DNA of 64,000 nt from UBA7455 sp026713185 (GCA_963665785.1 OY762456.1:2356001-2420000); one strand, 5' to 3'; shown: positions 26,393-35,650, numbered from the stretch's first letter. Program-made: numbers and translations. The notes: generated from the sequence alone by a model not told the origin.

Positions 26393-26815
26393 ATGAAATA
26401 CCTGCACACCATGGTAAGGGTAAACGATATTGACAAATCACTGGAATTTTACTGCGATGGACTGGGCCTTGAAGAAGTCAGGCGCATTGATAGCGAACAG
26501 GGACGATTCACACTGGTTTTTCTTGCGGCGCCGGGAGATTCCGATGCCCAGATTGAAATGACTTACAACTGGGACGGGGACAATCTTGGGGAGGGGAGCC
26601 GAAATTTTGGTCACCTGGCGTATGCAGTGGAAGATATTTATGAAACCTGCCAGAAACTAAAGGACAATGGTGTTGTCATCAATAGACCACCCCGTGATGG
26701 CCATATGGCATTTGTCAGGTCACCTGACAATATCTCGATAGAAATTCTACAGGAAGGTGATGCAAAACCATCAATGGAACCATGGGCATCCATGGAAAAT
26801 ACGGGCGAGTGGTAG
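26393..26815 (+). CDS. gloA: Glyoxalase I (lactoylglutathione lyase)
   Basis: The 140-residue VOC-fold metalloenzyme isomerises the methylglyoxal-glutathione hemithioacetal. All four metal ligands line up with E. coli GloA: His5 in KYLHTMVRV, Glu near 56 in QIEMTYNW, His near 74 in NFGHLAYAV and Glu near 119 in ISIEIL. The YCDGLGLEEVRR and GMAFV-like segments also match. The final 18 residues are an extra tail. It precedes an amidohydrolase by 19 bp and may be cotranscribed. Confidence 0.88.
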   Translation: MKYLHTMVRVNDIDKSLEFYCDGLGLEEVRRIDSEQGRFTLVFLAAPGDSDAQIEMTYNWDGDNLGEGSRNFGHLAYAVEDIYETCQKLKDNGVVINRPPRDGHMAFVRSPDNISIEILQEGDAKPSMEPWASMENTGEW

Positions 26816-26834
26816 AGGGTAAACACAAAAACCA

Positions 26835-27833
26835 ATGGATAATCTTGAATGGTTACAACAGGTGTCAGAACCAATTCTGGAACCGGACCTGCCTATCTGT
26901 GATCCGCATCACCATCTCTGGTACCGGTCCACAAATCGGTATCTGCTGGATGAAATACTGAGTGACACGGGTAGTGGACACCGGATTGTCAGCACGGTAT
27001 TTGTCGAGTGCAGTTCAATGTATCGCGAGGGAGTCAGTAAAGACATGGCGCCTGTAGGTGAGACCGAGTTTGTACAGGGCATCGCAGCCATGAGTGCCAG
27101 TGGCCAGTTTGGGCCAACGAGGATCGCCAGTGGTATCGTTGGTTTTGCCGACCTTATGTTGGGGTCTTCAGTAAAACCTGTTCTGGAGGCACATTGTCAG
27201 GCGAGTATGCAGCGATTTAAAGGAATCCGTCATGCGGCAGGATGGCATGAAAGTGTAGAAATCAATAATTCTCATACCAATCCACCGCAGGGACTGATGC
27301 TGCGTGACGACTTTCGCGAAGGAATGTCAGTCATGGATGATATGGGCCTCGTTTTTGATGCCTGGTTCTATCATCACCAGATTCCGGAATTTGTTGATCT
27401 TGCAAGGGCGTTCCCGAATGTCACAATGGTCCTGGACCATTTCGCCGGCCCGATTGGTATTGGCCCTTACAGAGGTAAAAAAGAAGCTGTGTTCAACTAC
27501 TGGAAGGAAAATATCACGGAATTGAAAGATTGTACCAATGTGTATTTCAAGCTGGGCGGTATCAATATGAAAAGAAACGGTTATGACTGGCACAAACGGG
27601 AAATGCCACCTTCGTCAGACGAACTTGTTGATGCAACAGCTGCTTACTACGAACACTGCATCGATACCTTTGGCGTCAATCGATGCATGTTTGAAAGTAA
27701 CTTCCCTGTAGACCGGGATTCCTGCTCTTATGCGGTTCTCTGGAATGCTTTCAAAAAAATGACGTCATCAAAAAGCGAAGAAGAAAGGCTGGCTTTATTC
27801 CACGACACTGCGGTACGTGCCTACCGGTTGTAA
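26835..27833 (+). CDS. Amidohydrolase 2 family metal-dependent hydrolase
   Basis: A 332-residue TIM-barrel hydrolase of the COG3618 group (related to L-fuconolactonase and pyrone dicarboxylate lactonase). N-terminal CDPHHHLWY near residue 22 supplies the metal-binding H-x-H, LDHFAGPIG near 200 a barrel His, and MFESNFPVDR near 286 the conserved active-site Asp region. Lactone or C-C bond hydrolysis of a carbohydrate acid or aromatic-derived compound is likely. It follows glyoxalase, and the nearby four-carbon acid kinase/aldolase pair would fit a sugar-acid theme, but this is inference. Confidence 0.82.
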   Translation: MDNLEWLQQVSEPILEPDLPICDPHHHLWYRSTNRYLLDEILSDTGSGHRIVSTVFVECSSMYREGVSKDMAPVGETEFVQGIAAMSASGQFGPTRIASGIVGFADLMLGSSVKPVLEAHCQASMQRFKGIRHAAGWHESVEINNSHTNPPQGLMLRDDFREGMSVMDDMGLVFDAWFYHHQIPEFVDLARAFPNVTMVLDHFAGPIGIGPYRGKKEAVFNYWKENITELKDCTNVYFKLGGINMKRNGYDWHKREMPPSSDELVDATAAYYEHCIDTFGVNRCMFESNFPVDRDSCSYAVLWNAFKKMTSSKSEEERLALFHDTAVRAYRL

Positions 27834-27971
27834 CATCATCACGGATCAATAATTTTATCTGTATCCCCAATCCGTACATAGAAATCACTAAAACGCAGGA
27901 AGCCTTGGCTGTATAATGGTTTGCAACAAAACCCACCATCACCCAATGGGTGCAACAACTCAAGGCTTACC

Positions 27972-29291
27972 ATGATTCTACCGCATAAACTTGCCACGAC
28001 TAAAGGCTTATTAACCTCACGCGCTGGATTATTACTCCCGGCCCAGCTCATGGAGTCAATCCAGTTTTCGGCCTGCGTCGACCAGCATTTTCCACAACCC
28101 AATAGCAATCGAGGGTTTGCCGCCTCAACTTATGTGCAAACACTTATGCTCATGCAACACGACGCTGGTTTTCATTTAGACGATGTTCGTTTGCTCAATG
28201 ACGATAAAGCCTTGTTGTCTGTGTTGTCACTGGAGAGTTTTCCTTGCGCTACAGCCTTGGGGAAATGGTTGCGCCGGCTCGGTAAGGCGCCGGCATCGAT
28301 GCAGGCTATGCAGGCGGTCAATAAGCATTTGCTGAAAGCAGCACTGCACCGGTGCAAGGCCGTCACACTAGACATTGATGCCAGCGAGGTGGTGTCGAGT
28401 AAAGCAGAAGCGAAGTGGACGTATAACAAAAACCAGGGCTATATGCCGATGGTGGGTCACATTGCTGAAACGGATCAAATTGTCGCCTGCGATTTTCGTG
28501 TCGGCAACGCAGCGCCCGCGAGCCGGAATCTTGAGTTCATTCAGCAGTGTGAAACAGCACTGCCCACAGGCGTACGTGTGAAAGCACTGCGCATTGATTG
28601 TGCAGGGTATCAATCAAAAATCATTCAATATTGCGATGACAATAGCATTAGCTATGCGATTAGAGCCAGGATGAGTGCGCCCATCAAACAGTTCCTGGCG
28701 GAACTGAGTGCTGCACAGTGGTGTCCTGTATTGGATGCTGACGGGGAACCCACTGAGCAGGAAACATGCCGTACCACACACTGTATTGGCGATTATAAAG
28801 AACCTTTTACCCTAGTGCTGCAACGGCAAGTAAAGCGCGGCCAGGCCTGTTTGGATTTAGGGGATAACACATCAGATGAAATGGCCGTGGGGGGCTATAT
28901 TTACCGTGCGATAGCCACCAATAAGGATCATTGTAGCGATAGTGAAATCGTCCACTGGTACAACCAACGCGGTGAAACCAGCGAAAACCGCATCAAGGAA
29001 CTGAAGCTGGATTTTGGTGGGGACACATTACCGTGTAGCGATTTTAACGCTAACGCCCTGTACTTTGCGGTCACGGCACTGTCCTACAATCTGTTTGCTT
29101 TAATGCGACAGTTATTACCTGAAGAACTGGCCACCAAGCGTGTTATCACGCTGCGTTGGCGCGTCTATGCGCTCGCCGCCAAGGTGGTTAAGACAGGACG
29201 TCAGATCATCATTAAATTACGTGAAGACCACCAAAAATTATTAGCGAAGCTATTGGATCTAATGAGGGAGATTGAACCGCCGCCGATCTAA
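27972..29291 (+). mobile_element. IS1380-type insertion sequence, transposase intact
   Basis: A 439-residue transposase from ATG 27972 (an upstream TTG at 27921 is also open). DDE-type landmarks: TLDIDASE near residue 133 followed by NKNQGYMPMVGHI, LRIDCAGYQSKI near 200, and YNQRGETSENRIKELK near 340 with the late Glu, the IS1380 pattern. A TATAATGG lies at 27911. I could not fix the ends: imperfect CCTTG (27903) and CAAGG (29337) blocks are candidates but no target duplication is evident. Base use and gene style look a little different from neighbours. No passenger genes. Confidence 0.85.
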
Positions 29292-29563
29292 CGCGGTAAA
29301 AAGCCGCCGAATAACCCCTGGGCACAACCGTGCAAGGTTCCGCTTGCCTGAAAAATGGGCGATGCTGCCAAATGCGGTCATGCGATAAAAAACAGGCTGT
29401 CAAAAGCATATTTTTTATCCCCTTGACTCAAAGACAGTCACGGGTGCCTCTCAACATGACTGAAATCAGTCATTTTGAGAGGTGACAAATGCCTATGTAA
29501 GGATTTGGGTGTATACATAAACAGTATATGTGGTATGATTGGATCATGCCTGATGAAAAGCAC
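29292..29563. other. Gap behind the IS with a long inverted repeat and LexA-like box
   Basis: 272 bp. At 29447-29482 there is a near-perfect inverted repeat: CCTCTCA and TGAGAGG arms, then ATGACTG and CAGTCAT, around an AAAT centre, with an outer GTCAC/GTGAC pair offset by a 6-base insertion on the left. It could be a hairpin terminator or IS-related scar. It is followed by the LexA-like box and promoter of the radical SAM gene. Confidence 0.6.
29509..29524 (+). promoter_or_regulatory. LexA-like SOS box before the radical SAM gene
   Basis: The 16-mer GTGTATACATAAACAG, followed by TA, differs from the gammaproteobacterial LexA consensus CTG-N10-CAG only at the first base and has the expected AT-rich alternating centre. 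A TATGAT -10-like hexamer follows at 29533-29538. The Pseudomonas aeruginosa homologue PA0069 belongs to the SOS regulon, which makes the site credible. Confidence 0.6.
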
Positions 29564-30643
29564 ATGGCTGAACCTGGCAGACCGGTTAAAGGACGCGGCG
29601 CACTGTCCAATCCCACCAACCGTTATGCAGATAAGTCACTGGAAGTGTTCGACGATGGCTGGCATTATCCCGGTGAAGACGAGACACAGACATCCCCGGT
29701 AAAAACCATTGTCCTCAAAGAGTCATCACGGCGCATCATTTCAACCAATCAATCGCCGGATATTCCATTCAGCCAGTCAATCAATCCTTATCGCGGTTGC
29801 GAGCATGGCTGCATCTACTGTTATGCGAGGCCAACGCATGCTTATTGGGATTTGTCACCGGGGTTCGACTTTGAATCCAAAATAATCATCAAACCCAATG
29901 CAGACCAGTTGCTGCGAGAGGCTCTTTTGCGTCCTGGCTATGTGTGCAAACCAATATCCATTGGCGCTAATACCGACCCATACCAGCCGTTGGAAGCCCG
30001 GTTGAAGACAACGAGATCGATACTGGAAGTCCTGCAGGAATTCCAGCATCCATTTACCATTATTACCAAGAGCGGGTTAATTACCCGAGACCTGGATATT
30101 CTTGGTCCAATGGCAGAGCAGAACCTGTGCAGCGCGGCTGTCAGCGTGACCACATTGGATAACAACCTCAAACGCAAACTGGAACCACGTGCACCGTCAG
30201 GCCGGGTCCGGATTGAAGCGATCAGAGCACTGACAGAAGCCCGGGTTCCGGTCACCCTGATGGCGGCGCCGGTTATTCCCTGTATCAACGATCATGAATT
30301 ATCAGACATACTGACTGCAGGCAAAAAAGCCGGAGCGATTTCTGCCGGATACGTTCTGTTACGTTTACCGCTTGAGGTAAATCAAATGTTTGTCGAATGG
30401 CTCGAAGCACACTTCCCGGACAGGGCAAAGAAGGTAATGAATATTATTCGGCAGTCCCGGGGTGGACGGGTTTATCAAAGTGAGTTTGGTGAAAGGATGC
30501 GCGGTACCGGCGTATTCGCGAAACTGATAAACAACCGTTTTCACCTGGCATGTCGTAAACTGGGATTGAATTCAGACGAGCGTTCTGCTCTGTCGGTTGA
30601 ACAATTCACCTATCCCGGAAAACAAATGAACATAATGTTCTGA
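29564..30643 (+). CDS. PA0069-family radical SAM protein (SplB-like)
   Basis: A radical SAM protein related to spore photoproduct lyase. The 359 residues carry the cluster motif RGCEHGCIYCYARPTHAY (CxxxCxxC, near residue 79), SIGANTDPYQPLE and TKSGLITRDL as in the SplB/PA0069 group, and an N-terminal PVKGRGALSNPTNRY that is typical of PA0069 proteins. That signature supports ATG 29564 over earlier ATGs at 29546 and 29528. The function is not known; SOS control suggests a role in DNA damage. Upstream lies a LexA-like box. Confidence 0.88.
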   Translation: MAEPGRPVKGRGALSNPTNRYADKSLEVFDDGWHYPGEDETQTSPVKTIVLKESSRRIISTNQSPDIPFSQSINPYRGCEHGCIYCYARPTHAYWDLSPGFDFESKIIIKPNADQLLREALLRPGYVCKPISIGANTDPYQPLEARLKTTRSILEVLQEFQHPFTIITKSGLITRDLDILGPMAEQNLCSAAVSVTTLDNNLKRKLEPRAPSGRVRIEAIRALTEARVPVTLMAAPVIPCINDHELSDILTAGKKAGAISAGYVLLRLPLEVNQMFVEWLEAHFPDRAKKVMNIIRQSRGGRVYQSEFGERMRGTGVFAKLINNRFHLACRKLGLNSDERSALSVEQFTYPGKQMNIMF

Positions 30644-30683
30644 AAAAAACCGGATAATGTTTTAGAATCGCCTGCTTTTGAGG

Positions 30684-30757
30684 GGCTGGGTGGCAGAGTG
30701 GTCATGCAGCGGTCTGCAACACCGTTTACGCCGGTTCGATTCCGACCCCAGCCTCCA
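30684..30757 (+). tRNA. tRNA-Cys (anticodon GCA)
   Basis: Folds as a standard tRNA: acceptor GGCTGGG pairs with CCCAGCC, discriminator T, encoded CCA; anticodon stem GCGGT/ACCGT around the loop CTGCAAC, giving GCA; T-arm GGTTCGATTCC. A TAGAAT at 30663-30668 followed by GC-rich bases could be its -10 box. It lies between the radical SAM gene and the TetR regulator. Confidence 0.97.
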
Positions 30758-30772
30758 TTTTATTATATTCTT

Positions 30773-30788
30773 TATGCTGGTCAGCATA
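30773..30788. other. Palindrome after tRNA-Cys
   Basis: TATGCTG and CAGCATA arms with only two bases between them, 15 bases after the tRNA. Too tight a loop for a good hairpin; as DNA it may be an operator or part of the tRNA terminator region, with TCTTTC following. Weak. Confidence 0.3.
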
Positions 30789-30842
30789 TCTTTCATACTG
30801 TGTTTGTATTACCCATTAACAGTAGACTGACTGAAATCCTGT

Positions 30843-31445
30843 TCAGCTTCCTCTGGCTTCAGGTAACAGACTGGTAATAATCCGTTTGACTACTTCACCA
30901 GCCTCAGTCGCACTCAGGCGTTGATCATTTCTCAATTGATTCCACATATCAAAACTGAGCACGGCTTCAAGAGCCTCAATCATGGGTCTGTCACGCTCTA
31001 TTTCACTTGGCAGGACTGCAAGTAGCCGTTTCCTTTCGTCTCTGACGATTTGAGTATGATGGGTTAGCAGAATGTTGGATTGGAATCTGAGGACATCTGC
31101 GGCAACCCTGTAGGGCATTACAATCTCATATACCTGCAGGCGACGATCTACCAGTTGATGCAGATTGTCCCCCCAACTGTCATGGGCAAGTGCCTGGTCT
31201 ATAACAGGCGCCACTTTTTCGCTGATAGCAACAGACATTTCGGCATAGAGGTTCTCCATGTCTTTAAACCTGCGAAATACTGTGCGCAAACCTACCTGTG
31301 CTCGTTGCGCTACTTCCTCTGCGGTAGGTGCAATGCGACCTTCCCGCACCAGTTCAAGCATTGCATTGACAATTTTTCTTTTACTGTCCCGGCTACGCAG
31401 TAACCGTCCATCTGTCACATCAACCACATGTTCACTGTCAGACAA
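30843..31445 (-). CDS. TetR-family transcriptional regulator
   Basis: A roughly 200-residue regulator. The N-terminal helix-turn-helix is plain: IVNAMLELV, then TAEEVAQRAQVGLRTVFRRFKDMENLY, the TetR signature. The C-terminal ligand domain is helical with no family match I recognise. The start is uncertain: the open frame begins with TTG at 31451, but AAGG at 31453-31456 is correctly spaced (7 bases) for TTG 31445, and GTG codons follow. It stands alone between two tRNA genes, so its target is not evident from neighbours. Confidence 0.85.
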   Translation of the reverse strand: MSDSEHVVDVTDGRLLRSRDSKRKIVNAMLELVREGRIAPTAEEVAQRAQVGLRTVFRRFKDMENLYAEMSVAISEKVAPVIDQALAHDSWGDNLHQLVDRRLQVYEIVMPYRVAADVLRFQSNILLTHHTQIVRDERKRLLAVLPSEIERDRPMIEALEAVLSFDMWNQLRNDQRLSATEAGEVVKRIITSLLPEARGS

Positions 31446-31617
31446 AGTCAAACCTTAATATTCTGACACCAGGTGCATTCAAGACCGTATTATGAGTCTG
31501 TCTTCAGGCAATGTCCATTTGCCGGATTTTTGGCAACTTATTTTCAAAATCCAATGGAAGTCGATTAATTTGATTGAAGTGGTAGTCATGCCTGAACATT
31601 CTGAACAGGTCAGAATA

Positions 31618-31704
31618 TGGTGCCCGGGGCCGGGGTCGAACCGGCACCGCCCTGAGGCGACGAGATTTTAAGTCTCGCGTGTCTACCAATTTCACCACCC
31701 GGGC
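31618..31704 (-). tRNA. tRNA-Leu (anticodon UAA)
   Basis: Minus-strand tRNA of 87 bases including encoded CCA. Acceptor GCCCGGG pairs with CCCGGGC, discriminator A; anticodon loop contains TAA (GACTTAAAATC), a long variable arm (GTCGCCTCAGGGC) typical of class II leucine tRNA, and T-arm GGTTCGACCCC. It lies between the TetR gene and the EamA permease. Confidence 0.97.
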
Positions 31705-31776
31705 AGATAAAGGTGGCATAGTTTATCCGGGAAGATTGAGCGACTCAATCAAACCGTTTTACAGATTACAATAACA

Positions 31777-32673
31777 ATGGGAAATATTTACAGATTGCAA
31801 ATGAACCGATCCTTTGTTTTTGCCCTGACGGCAGTTCTATTATGGTCAACGGTCGGGACTGCTTTCAAATTGACACTACGTCATATTGATCCATTCCAGA
31901 TGTTGTTTTATGCAGGTCTGACTGCGGTTGTCACTCTGTTCATTATTCTGCTTGTCCAGGGCAGGACACAAATGTTACTGGATTCATTTGTCCAGCACTG
32001 GCGTATAACAGTCATGGCCGGTTTGTTGAATCCGTTTTTGTACTATATTGTACTCTTTGAAGCCTATGACAGATTACCCGCCCAGGTCGCCCAGCCGATC
32101 AATTATACCTGGGCGATGGTGCTCATGCTGTTGTCCATTGTCGTTCTTAAACAAAACATCACTCGCCAGGATATCCAGGCGGCATTCATTTGTTATGGTG
32201 GTGTCTTGATAATTGCTACACAGGGAGACTTTGGACATTTCGTCAACGCGGACTGGTTCGGGATATTCCTGGCAGTAATTTCGACTGTCATATGGGCAAC
32301 TTACTGGATCATCAATATTCATGATCAGCGGAATTCAACCGTCAGCCTGTGTCTGAATTTTATGATCGCAATGCCGATGATTGCCATTGCCTGTGGCTTG
32401 ATGTCAGACTATAGGGTCCCGATATCCGGTTTTATGGGTTCAGTGTATATCGGATTATTTGAGATGGCGCTTCCATTTCTTGCCTGGTCTTATGCCCTGA
32501 AGCTCTCGGTGAATTCATCACGAGTTGGGAATCTGATTTTTCTGTCCCCGATTATTTCCCTTATATTGTTTCATCATATATTGGGAGAGAAGATCCTGAT
32601 TTCCACCTGTATAGGCCTGGTGCTTATCCTGGGAAGTCTGTTTTACCAGCAATACAGTTCCAGAACTGACTGA
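31777..32673 (+). CDS. EamA/DMT-superfamily permease
   Basis: A 298-residue inner-membrane protein with about ten hydrophobic helices in two EamA repeats (first from FALTAVLLWSTVGTAFKL, second from WFGIFLAVISTVIWATYWI). AQVAQPINYTWAMVLMLLS and ALPFLAWSYAL are typical of the drug/metabolite transporter group. Probably exports amino acids or other small metabolites. An ATG at 31801 is an alternative start. Convergent with pyruvate kinase, no operon partner. Confidence 0.85.
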   Translation: MGNIYRLQMNRSFVFALTAVLLWSTVGTAFKLTLRHIDPFQMLFYAGLTAVVTLFIILLVQGRTQMLLDSFVQHWRITVMAGLLNPFLYYIVLFEAYDRLPAQVAQPINYTWAMVLMLLSIVVLKQNITRQDIQAAFICYGGVLIIATQGDFGHFVNADWFGIFLAVISTVIWATYWIINIHDQRNSTVSLCLNFMIAMPMIAIACGLMSDYRVPISGFMGSVYIGLFEMALPFLAWSYALKLSVNSSRVGNLIFLSPIISLILFHHILGEKILISTCIGLVLILGSLFYQQYSSRTD

Positions 32674-32697
32674 TAGAGTGAGGCCTCCCGTCAGTAA

Positions 32698-34101
32698 TTA
32701 CGGGATGCGACGAATCTGGATTGCTTCAATCGCTGAACCCGCCAATACGTCAGAAATCACTACAACCTTGTCCTCTGCATTGAAATCAGCACGGTCTTTC
32801 AGTACATCAAATGCGGTCTGAAGTGTCTTCTCGGGATCTCTGCTGAATGCAGTTCGAAAAGATGAAACATTACGGTTCAGAACAAGTCGCCGTCGGGTCT
32901 GGGAATCATTGGTAAAAGCATAAATTCGAGTCAACTGTGGGTGACAGTTGGTGACATAATCCGCCATCAGTCCTCGTCTGGTGATGACGACAATACCCCT
33001 GGCGCCAAGGGTTTCTGCCAGTTGAACAGCAGTGAAAGCCAGACGCTGTTTATCGTTGCCGTGTTTTAATCCGCTGACAAAATCAAGTCCCGGGAATGAC
33101 TCCGCTGTCTCTGCTATTTCCACCAGTTGCTCAACACAGCGAACGGGGAACTTGCCCACCGCTGATTCCCCAGACAACATGATCGCATCAACTTCCTCAT
33201 AGACGGCATTCGCAACATCAGTAACCTCGGCCCGGGTTGGTATCGGGTTGTCGATCATGGATTCCAGCAAGTGAGTAGCTACAATCACCCTTTTACCCTG
33301 TTCTGCACATTGCTTGACGATGCGGCGTTGAATATTTGGCAGTTCCGCAATGTTGATTTCGACGCCCAGATCTCCCCTGGCAACCATGACACCATCTGCT
33401 TCTTCCAAAATCTCTGACAGGTTTTTTACACCGAGCTGGTCTTCTATTTTTGCGATGATTTTGATCTTGCCGGCTTTATCAGCTATCAATTCTTTTAATT
33501 CGCGAATGTCATTTGCTTCCCGGACAAAAGACAGAGCGATGAAGTCCACCCCCTGGTCCAAGGCAAACTGAATATCCATGCGGTCCTTTTTGGTTATCGC
33601 TGGTAAATTTACTCGGATGCCAGGCAGATTAACGTGTGACTTGCTTTTCAGAATACCACCATCAATCACCCTGCATCGCATCGTCCCGTTTGAGTATTTT
33701 TTCAGCACCTCAAGATTGATTATGCCGTTGTCCACGGTTATCCGGTCGCCAACATCAACGGCGTTGATGAGTTCCTCGTAGTGGATATGGAACGAAGATT
33801 CCTCAATGTTCCTGATGTCACGAACGCTGATAGTAATTACCGACCCGTTCTTGAGTTCCAGTTCCTTTACCAGATCACCAGTGCGTATCTCCGGGCCCTG
33901 GGTGTCCAGCAGAATTGCAACGGGTTGAGTAATTTTCCGGTTCAGGGTCTTGATTGATTTGATGACACCCGCTGCAGACGCGTGGTCCCCGTGAGACATG
34001 TTTAATCGCACAATATTCATGCCGGCCCTGACCATTTTTTCCAGCATGGGGTAGTTGCTGCTCGCAGGGCCAGTAGTGCAGATTATCTTGGTTTTTCTCA
34101 T
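32698..34101 (-). CDS. pyk: Pyruvate kinase
   Basis: Transfers phosphate from PEP to ADP at the end of glycolysis. From ATG 34101 the protein has 467 residues and the standard start RKTKIICTTGPASSNYPML; the Shine-Dalgarno GGAAGAG lies just upstream, so the longer frame from 34143 is rejected. Motifs: LDTQGPEIRTG, KIEDQLGVKNL with catalytic Lys near 217, ADGVMVARGDLGVE, and MLSGESAVGKFP. The C-terminal domain resembles the long-known type II (PykA) form, but I and II are hard to separate by eye. Confidence 0.94.
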   Translation of the reverse strand: MRKTKIICTTGPASSNYPMLEKMVRAGMNIVRLNMSHGDHASAAGVIKSIKTLNRKITQPVAILLDTQGPEIRTGDLVKELELKNGSVITISVRDIRNIEESSFHIHYEELINAVDVGDRITVDNGIINLEVLKKYSNGTMRCRVIDGGILKSKSHVNLPGIRVNLPAITKKDRMDIQFALDQGVDFIALSFVREANDIRELKELIADKAGKIKIIAKIEDQLGVKNLSEILEEADGVMVARGDLGVEINIAELPNIQRRIVKQCAEQGKRVIVATHLLESMIDNPIPTRAEVTDVANAVYEEVDAIMLSGESAVGKFPVRCVEQLVEIAETAESFPGLDFVSGLKHGNDKQRLAFTAVQLAETLGARGIVVITRRGLMADYVTNCHPQLTRIYAFTNDSQTRRRLVLNRNVSSFRTAFSRDPEKTLQTAFDVLKDRADFNAEDKVVVISDVLAGSAIEAIQIRRIP

Positions 34102-34252
34102 TATCTCTTCCCGATACCGGGTTCCTGTCGAGGAACTGAACAACTTGCCTTCAACATCCAGTGAAAGTTCAGGATCCCGGATGAATATTACCTATCATAA
34201 ATGGCGAATCATGAACGTACCATAGCAGGAGAGCACGGTTTATAATGATTCT

Positions 34253-34648
34253 GTGATTAATCCGGGTACCGCATTGGAATTGGCAAATCTGCGCAGGAAA
34301 TTTATTCCTGCAGTTGAGGAGATCCTTGATCTCTGCAGGATTACAGATGAACTGATCGACAAGGAGAAGTTTCAGATCTATATGGCGACTATCTGGGGGA
34401 ATGCAGTCCTGGATCCTGAAAAGACCGGGATCAACGAGAATCATCTGGAGTTACTACACGAATTCCTCAACGAAGAGATTGGCCGCGTTGTTGGAAAAGA
34501 CTCTACGGTGACTGGTTGTTATGAGTTCATCGTGAGTAAATCCGGAGAAGAGTGTCTCACACGCCTGCAAATCACCCAGCGGCACAAGAAATTCCTGTAT
34601 CACTTTGCCCGATTGATTCTGCATAGAGAAATAGAACCTGATCGTTGA
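34253..34648 (+). CDS. Hypothetical protein, 131 residues
   Basis: Not a family I recognise. The sequence is helical and charged, with no signal peptide or membrane segment; it contains IYMATIWGNAVLDPEKTGI and a C-terminal ITQRHKKFLYHFARLILH. The only upstream start is GTG 34253. A TATAAT box lies at 34241-34246, seven bases before it, so a transcript would start near or at the GTG and be leaderless. It precedes the PAS-like/REC gene by 33 bp on the same strand. Likely real by codon style, but without functional clues. Confidence 0.55.
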   Translation: MINPGTALELANLRRKFIPAVEEILDLCRITDELIDKEKFQIYMATIWGNAVLDPEKTGINENHLELLHEFLNEEIGRVVGKDSTVTGCYEFIVSKSGEECLTRLQITQRHKKFLYHFARLILHREIEPDR

Positions 34649-34681
34649 CAGCCTGATAGATCGAATCCAGTGACCTTTCAG

Positions 34682-35650
34682 ATGGCTGCAGGACGAGGGG
34701 AGTTGATTGAAATTAAAACCTGTGGTTTTGTAATGGTATGGGAAACCGGGGAAAGCACCTTGCATGACGACATTGAAAGTGCGCCGGCAGGTTTTGTGGC
34801 GCTGGATGCTGAATTCAATTTAGTGGACACGAATCGTGTCGCAAGAAGAGACTATGCCATGTTGATTGGCAACGGCTTTCTTCAGTGCGTTCACGAAGAT
34901 GACCGGCAGGAATGCAGTTTGTTCCTGAAAAACCAGACCGAATCACCGTTTACCTGCAAAATGAATAGTCACTCTGGACATAAAACGGTTCTACTGTCGA
35001 AATCCACGATTGAAGGGGTTACTAAAGTCTGGATTCAGGATCGGTCTGTCCTCATTGCATTGCAAGAACAACTACAGCAGGCACAAACGCCTAATCGAAA
35101 GCTAATACGGAATTTGCATCATTTGGTGACGACGGCTCTGGGCTATGGTGAACTTGTTCAGATAATGCTGGATGACAATCAGGTTCTCTCAGGAAATGCC
35201 CATGAAAATGTGACACGATATCATGGTCAATTAATGCAGTACCTGCAGTCGGCTGCCCGATTGCCTGACAATAAGGTGCACAAGAAAGACCTCAGTAGAC
35301 ACAGAAAACACATTTTAATAGTGGATGATGAAGCGATAATCGTCGAGTTTCTTACTGAGTTGATGCAGGCAAAAGCTTATAAAGTGACGGGTTTTACGGA
35401 ACCCGGCAAAGCCTTGAAAGCATTTGAGATCAATCCGGGTATTTTCGACCTGGCAATAGTTGATCATTATATGCCAGAGCTGGATGGATTGACATTTGCA
35501 GAAAGACTCTTCACATCTGAAGTGAAACTACCCGTTGTACTCTGTACCAATAATAACGGATTGAAACAACCTGAATTCGTGCAAGAGGTGTTGATAAAAC
35601 CGATCGACATCAATTTGTTGATGACAACAGTTTCTGAAATATTGAATTAG
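34682..35650 (+). CDS. PAS-like / HisKA-like / receiver protein without kinase ATPase domain
   Basis: About 322 residues. N-terminal PAS-like region (IESAPAGFVALDAEFNLVDTNR), then a helix pair LHHLVTTALGYGELVQIM that resembles a histidine-kinase dimerisation helix, then a C-terminal receiver domain: acidic pair in LIVDDEA near 220, phospho-acceptor Asp in LAIVDHYMPELDG near 262, and Lys in VLIKPID near 307. No HATPase_c block lies between the HisKA-like and REC parts, so it cannot self-phosphorylate on its own and may be phosphorylated by another kinase. The start is uncertain (GTG 34670, ATG 34682 or ATG 34733). Confidence 0.65.
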   Translation: MAAGRGELIEIKTCGFVMVWETGESTLHDDIESAPAGFVALDAEFNLVDTNRVARRDYAMLIGNGFLQCVHEDDRQECSLFLKNQTESPFTCKMNSHSGHKTVLLSKSTIEGVTKVWIQDRSVLIALQEQLQQAQTPNRKLIRNLHHLVTTALGYGELVQIMLDDNQVLSGNAHENVTRYHGQLMQYLQSAARLPDNKVHKKDLSRHRKHILIVDDEAIIVEFLTELMQAKAYKVTGFTEPGKALKAFEINPGIFDLAIVDHYMPELDGLTFAERLFTSEVKLPVVLCTNNNGLKQPEFVQEVLIKPIDINLLMTTVSEILN

